From positions 1 to 8,547 of the forward strand of contig JADDQT010000029.1 of NCBI GenBank assembly GCA_016781225.1: a stretch of DNA of 8,547 nt. The letters run 5' to 3'. Shown piece by piece: positions 6,238-8,547 of this stretch. The first letter of the stretch is position 1; each line of letters opens with the position of its first letter. The DNA is from Actinomycetota bacterium (lineage in GTDB: Bacteria; Actinomycetota; Acidimicrobiia; Acidimicrobiales; GCA-2861595). The notes beneath the pieces were generated by a model. It was not told where the DNA came from. It was given only the letters and a program-made list of their open reading frames with translations, and searched no databases. The position numbers and the translations under genes are program-made.

Positions 6238-7167
6238 GTGGGCGTGCTGGCCGCCATCGCCTACGACCCGCTCGTCCGCATAGAGATCGGACCGCTGTCG
6301 ATCTCTCCGCACGGGATCGGCATCGCCCTCGGTTTCCTGATCGGTGCGCGCCTCATGCTGCCCGCCGCCAAGGAGAAGGGCATCGACGAGGATGAGGTCT
6401 ACCCCCTCCTCACCCTGGCGGCCATCGGCGCCATCGTCGGCGCCCGGCTTGCTTACGTCCTCAACCACATCGGCGAGTACGACTCGCCGCTCGACGTGTT
6501 CAAGGTGTGGCAGGGCGGCATCTCCCTCCTCGGCGGCTTCCTGGGCGCCATCTTCCTCGCCGGCCTCGGGATGAAGAAGCGGGGCATCTCGTTCTGGAAG
6601 CTCATGGACGCCTCCGCCCCTGGCATGGCGCTGGGAGTGGTGGTGGGGCGGGTGGGCGACATCATCGTCGGAGACCACCTGGGCAAGCCCACCGACCTCT
6701 TCTTCGGCTACCGCTGCCCGGGACTCGACGTGGACACCGCGTCTCCCTGCGACCCGGGCGTCGTCGTCCACCAGACCGCCCTCTACGACCTGCTCCTCAC
6801 CGCCATCCTGCTGGCCGTGTTGCTGTGGTTGCGGCGCAAGCCCCGCTACGACGGCTTCTTGATCCTCACCTTCGCCACCATCTACGGCGCCCAGCGCATC
6901 TTCGAGGACTTCCTCCGCGACGACGTACGGCGGCTTGGGCTCACCGGCAGCCAGATCACCGCCATCGTGTTGGTCCTGGTGTGCGGAGGATGGCTGCTCT
7001 TCAAGAAGCGCACCCCCGGATGGGGCCAGTGGGACGGGTCGGACCAGTTCACCCCACCCGGTGGAGCGCCTCCCTACGGCCCACCCGGAGCCCAAGGGGT
7101 GCCGCAAGCGGGCCGGCAGGTGCCGACGCCTACCATGGCCCGTCCGTACCAACCCCGAAGGGAGTAG
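6238..7167 (+). CDS. lgt: Prolipoprotein diacylglyceryl transferase
   Basis: A 309-residue polytopic inner-membrane enzyme that moves diacylglycerol from phosphatidylglycerol to the lipobox cysteine of prolipoproteins, the first step of lipoprotein maturation. About seven hydrophobic helices are visible. The signature loop is GRVGDIIVGDHLGKPTD (137-153), with R138 and G149 matching essential E. coli R143 and G154. YGAQRIFEDFLR (216-227) carries the second essential arginine (R220). Three positions are unusual: D141 replaces N146, L98 stands where E. coli has H103 (SLLGG instead of SFHGG), and H25 stands for Y26. Residues about 262-309 are a Pro/Gly-rich cytoplasmic tail, as often seen in actinobacterial Lgt. 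GTG 6238 starts 4 bases after the Clp N-domain gene without a clear ribosome-binding site; GTG 6244 is an alternative. DUF3107 follows after 6 bases. Confidence 0.93.
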   Translation: MGVLAAIAYDPLVRIEIGPLSISPHGIGIALGFLIGARLMLPAAKEKGIDEDEVYPLLTLAAIGAIVGARLAYVLNHIGEYDSPLDVFKVWQGGISLLGGFLGAIFLAGLGMKKRGISFWKLMDASAPGMALGVVVGRVGDIIVGDHLGKPTDLFFGYRCPGLDVDTASPCDPGVVVHQTALYDLLLTAILLAVLLWLRRKPRYDGFLILTFATIYGAQRIFEDFLRDDVRRLGLTGSQITAIVLVLVCGGWLLFKKRTPGWGQWDGSDQFTPPGGAPPYGPPGAQGVPQAGRQVPTPTMARPYQPRRE

Positions 7168-7173
7168 CCACAC

Positions 7174-7407
7174 GTGGTCGTGCGCATCGGTGTCACCTAC
7201 ACGGCGAAGGAGATCGAGGTCGACCTCCCGGACGACGCCGACGCCGACGAGGTCGTGAAGCAGATAGAGGAGGCGCTGGCCGACGAGGTGAGGGTCCTGT
7301 GGCTCACCGACCGCCGGGGCCGGCGGGTGGGCGTGCCCTCGGCAAAGGTCGCCTACGTCGAGATCGGAGGGCACGAGGACCGGCGGGTCGGCTTCGGGGT
7401 GTCCTAG
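7174..7407 (+). CDS. DUF3107 family protein
   Basis: A 77-residue soluble, acidic protein matching the DUF3107 family, which is nearly confined to actinobacteria (the mycobacterial TB9.4 type). Family features seen: the N-terminal VRIGVTYTAKEIEVDL strand pair, a central acidic helix (DADEVVKQIEEALA), LTDRRGRRVGVP, and the ending KVAYVEIG..EDRRVGFG. The molecular role is unknown; a small alpha/beta fold is likely. GTG 7174 has a good Shine-Dalgarno sequence, AAGGGAG (7158-7164), 9 bases upstream inside the 3' end of lgt, the clearest one in this operon. It starts 6 bases after lgt and is followed by a perfect hairpin that begins inside its stop codon, 33 bases before the first ArsA-like ATPase. 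This placement suggests that translation coupling or readthrough controls the downstream ATPases. Confidence 0.9.
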   Translation: MVVRIGVTYTAKEIEVDLPDDADADEVVKQIEEALADEVRVLWLTDRRGRRVGVPSAKVAYVEIGGHEDRRVGFGVS

Positions 7408-7428
7408 TGCAGCCCGCTGGGCTGCACT
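7406..7428 (+). terminator. Perfect hairpin between DUF3107 and the ATPase pair, possible attenuator
   Basis: Arms AGTGCAGCCC (7406-7415) and GGGCTGCACT (7419-7428) pair perfectly over 10 bp with a 3-base loop GCT. The stem begins within the TAG stop of DUF3107 and ends 12 bases before GTG 7441. No T-tract follows, so it may be a partial terminator, an attenuator or an RNA-stability element inside the operon rather than a full stop. Confidence 0.5.
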
Positions 7429-7440
7429 GAGCCCGCTCCT

Positions 7441-8388
7441 GTGAGCGGCCTTCTCGAGCGCAAGCTGCTCTTCGTCACGGGCAAGGGCGGGGTCGGCAAG
7501 TCCAGCGTGGCCGCTTCTCTCGCCCTGCTCGGCTCCCAGCGGGGCAAGAAGACACTGGCCTGCGAGCTGGACTCCAAGGGCAACCTGGCCGAGTTCCTGG
7601 AGGCTGGGAGCATCTCGTTCAAGCCCCGCAAGATCCAACCGCGCCTGTACGCCTCGTCGGTCGACAGCGAGGAGTCGCTGAAGGAGTACCTGGCGGTCAA
7701 CCTCCGGCTGCCGGTAATGAGCCGCATCGGGCCGCTCGCCCGGCTCTTCGACTTCGCAGCCGTCGCTGCCCCAGGGGTCAAGGAGATCCTCACCGTCGGC
7801 AAGCCGGTGTACGAGGTGCACGAAGGGAACTACGACCTGGTGGTGGTGGACGCCACCGCCACGGGCCACGTCCTCTCCCAGCTGGCGGCTCCCCGGGTGA
7901 TCAACGAGCTGGTCCACGTCGGCCTCGTGCGACAGCAGACGACGTGGATGCTCGAGGTCCTCTCCGACGAGGCCCAGACCGGCGTGGTCATCGTCACCAC
8001 CCCCGAGGAGATGCCCGTGAACGAGACCATCGAGCTTGCCCCCCGGGTGGAGGCCGACAGCGGGGTCCACCTGGCCGGGGTGGTTGTCAACCGGGTCCTG
8101 CCGGAGCTCTTCGGAAGGGGAGAGCAGGAGGTCTTCGAAAGCCTGGAGCAGCCGGCCCGCACCGCCGCGGTGTCCGAGGCCGCAGGGGGTGACGTGGCAC
8201 CGATCTTCGCTGCCGCCCGCCTGGCGGTAACCCTGCGCCGCACCCGCGCCGAGCACCTCGAGCGGCTGCGAAGCTCGGTGGCACCCAGCGTCCCCATCCT
8301 CTACCTGCCCTATCTGTTCGCCCGCGCCCACGGTCTTCGCTCCACCCACCAGATGGCAGCCGCGCTGGGCGACGAGCTCGGGTACTGA
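7441..8388 (+). CDS. ArsA/Get3-family ATPase, first of a pair
   Basis: A 315-residue cytoplasmic P-loop ATPase of the ArsA/Get3 branch of the SIMIBI class. Seen: deviant Walker A GKGGVGKSS at 14-22 with signature K15, switch I aspartate D44 (CELDSKGNL), switch II/Walker B DATATGH at 137-143 (DTAPTGH in ArsA), and the nucleotide-base loop TTPEEMPVNET at 186-196. The metalloid-binding cysteines of true ArsA are absent (C41 is the only cysteine), and no ArsB, ArsR or ArsC gene is in view, so arsenite export is unlikely. The layout of two adjacent, unequal ATPases resembles the mycobacterial Rv3679/Rv3680 pair, linked to envelope and stress tolerance and proposed to resemble Get3. GTG 7441 lies after a hairpin, with no strong Shine-Dalgarno sequence. 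Its stop TGA shares one base with the next ATG, implying translational coupling and a heteromeric partner. Confidence 0.92.
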   Translation: MSGLLERKLLFVTGKGGVGKSSVAASLALLGSQRGKKTLACELDSKGNLAEFLEAGSISFKPRKIQPRLYASSVDSEESLKEYLAVNLRLPVMSRIGPLARLFDFAAVAAPGVKEILTVGKPVYEVHEGNYDLVVVDATATGHVLSQLAAPRVINELVHVGLVRQQTTWMLEVLSDEAQTGVVIVTTPEEMPVNETIELAPRVEADSGVHLAGVVVNRVLPELFGRGEQEVFESLEQPARTAAVSEAAGGDVAPIFAAARLAVTLRRTRAEHLERLRSSVAPSVPILYLPYLFARAHGLRSTHQMAAALGDELGY

Positions 8389-8547
8389 TGGACGGCGAGC
8401 GGACCGGCTCCGGCTCGGTGGAGACGCTGCTGGCGGCCAAGGAGATACTCATCACCTGCGGGGCCGGAGGAGTAGGCAAGACCACAGTGGCCGCAGCGCT
8501 GGCCACGATGGCCGCGGTCCGCCACGGTGGCAGGGTCCTGGTCCTCA
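8388..8547 (+). CDS. Second ArsA-like ATPase of the pair, N-terminus only
   Basis: The first 53 codons are visible before the right edge. After a 17-residue polar lead comes a beta strand and the P-loop ILITCGAGGVGKTTVAAALA, with GAGGVGKTT at 25-33. A26 stands where deviant Walker A motifs normally carry the signature lysine, whereas the first ATPase keeps it (K15). The same asymmetry is my recollection for the mycobacterial Rv3680 partner, so a heterodimer with one specialised site is plausible (inference). ATG 8388 overlaps the preceding stop in a TGATG arrangement. Length and switch motifs lie outside the window. Confidence 0.88.
   Translation, partial: MDGERTGSGSVETLLAAKEILITCGAGGVGKTTVAAALATMAAVRHGGRVLVL

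Noticed and set aside
6076..8349. A 757-codon open frame on the minus strand across lgt, DUF3107 and the first ATPase
   Set aside because: Its translation is low-complexity, His/Gly/Asp-rich and matches no family, while the plus strand encodes three recognisable proteins. High G+C codon use on one strand commonly leaves the complement free of stops.
7441..8547. Arsenic resistance function for the ArsA-like ATPases
   Set aside because: The visible part of the pair has no metalloid-binding cysteine set, and no arsenite permease, reductase or repressor gene is nearby.

Overview
The window is about 70% G+C, densely packed, and has strong third-position G/C bias. Its gene content is DUF3107, a ClpC-type N-domain protein, a mycobacterial-style ArsA-like ATPase pair and DUF4349 beside an ECF sigma factor. 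Together with apparently leaderless promoters this points to a high-GC actinobacterium. An acidimicrobial-type lineage is my best guess, but nothing in the window proves the class.

Layout, left to right. (1) A minus-strand siroheme/[4Fe-4S] nitrite or sulfite reductase runs off the left edge. (2) Diverging from it are two small plus-strand genes of unknown function, each with a Cys/His metal-binding signature. (3) An ECF sigma factor is followed 5 bases later by a DUF4349 membrane protein, which probably acts as its membrane-bound regulator. (4) A strong hairpin lies between this pair and a convergent minus-strand dGTPase-like HD hydrolase and could terminate both transcripts. (5) Diverging from the dGTPase is a compact plus-strand run of five genes: a stand-alone double Clp N-domain protein with an unknown C-terminal domain, a prolipoprotein diacylglyceryl transferase (lgt), a DUF3107 protein, and two ArsA/Get3-family ATPases. 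The second ATPase is cut by the right edge.

The five-gene run has gaps of 4, 6 and 33 bases and then a 1-base stop/start overlap, so it could be one operon. A perfect 10-bp hairpin in the 33-base gap may split or attenuate it. The genes do not form one obvious pathway. Their themes are envelope biogenesis (lgt, sigma/DUF4349), protein quality control (Clp N-domain) and nucleotide or sulfur/nitrogen housekeeping (dGTPase, reductase).

Transcription signals: the reductase, the small Cys protein, the dGTPase and, more weakly, the Clp N-domain gene each have a TANNNT-like -10 hexamer only 6-7 bases before the chosen start codon and no Shine-Dalgarno sequence. This is the layout of leaderless mRNAs. 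The most unusual items are the Clp N-domain fusion, the DUF4349 protein placed as an anti-sigma factor but lacking the zinc motif, the non-canonical lgt residues and the asymmetric ATPase pair. I see no mobile elements, CRISPR arrays, tRNA or rRNA genes. No gene-free stretch exceeds 100 bases.
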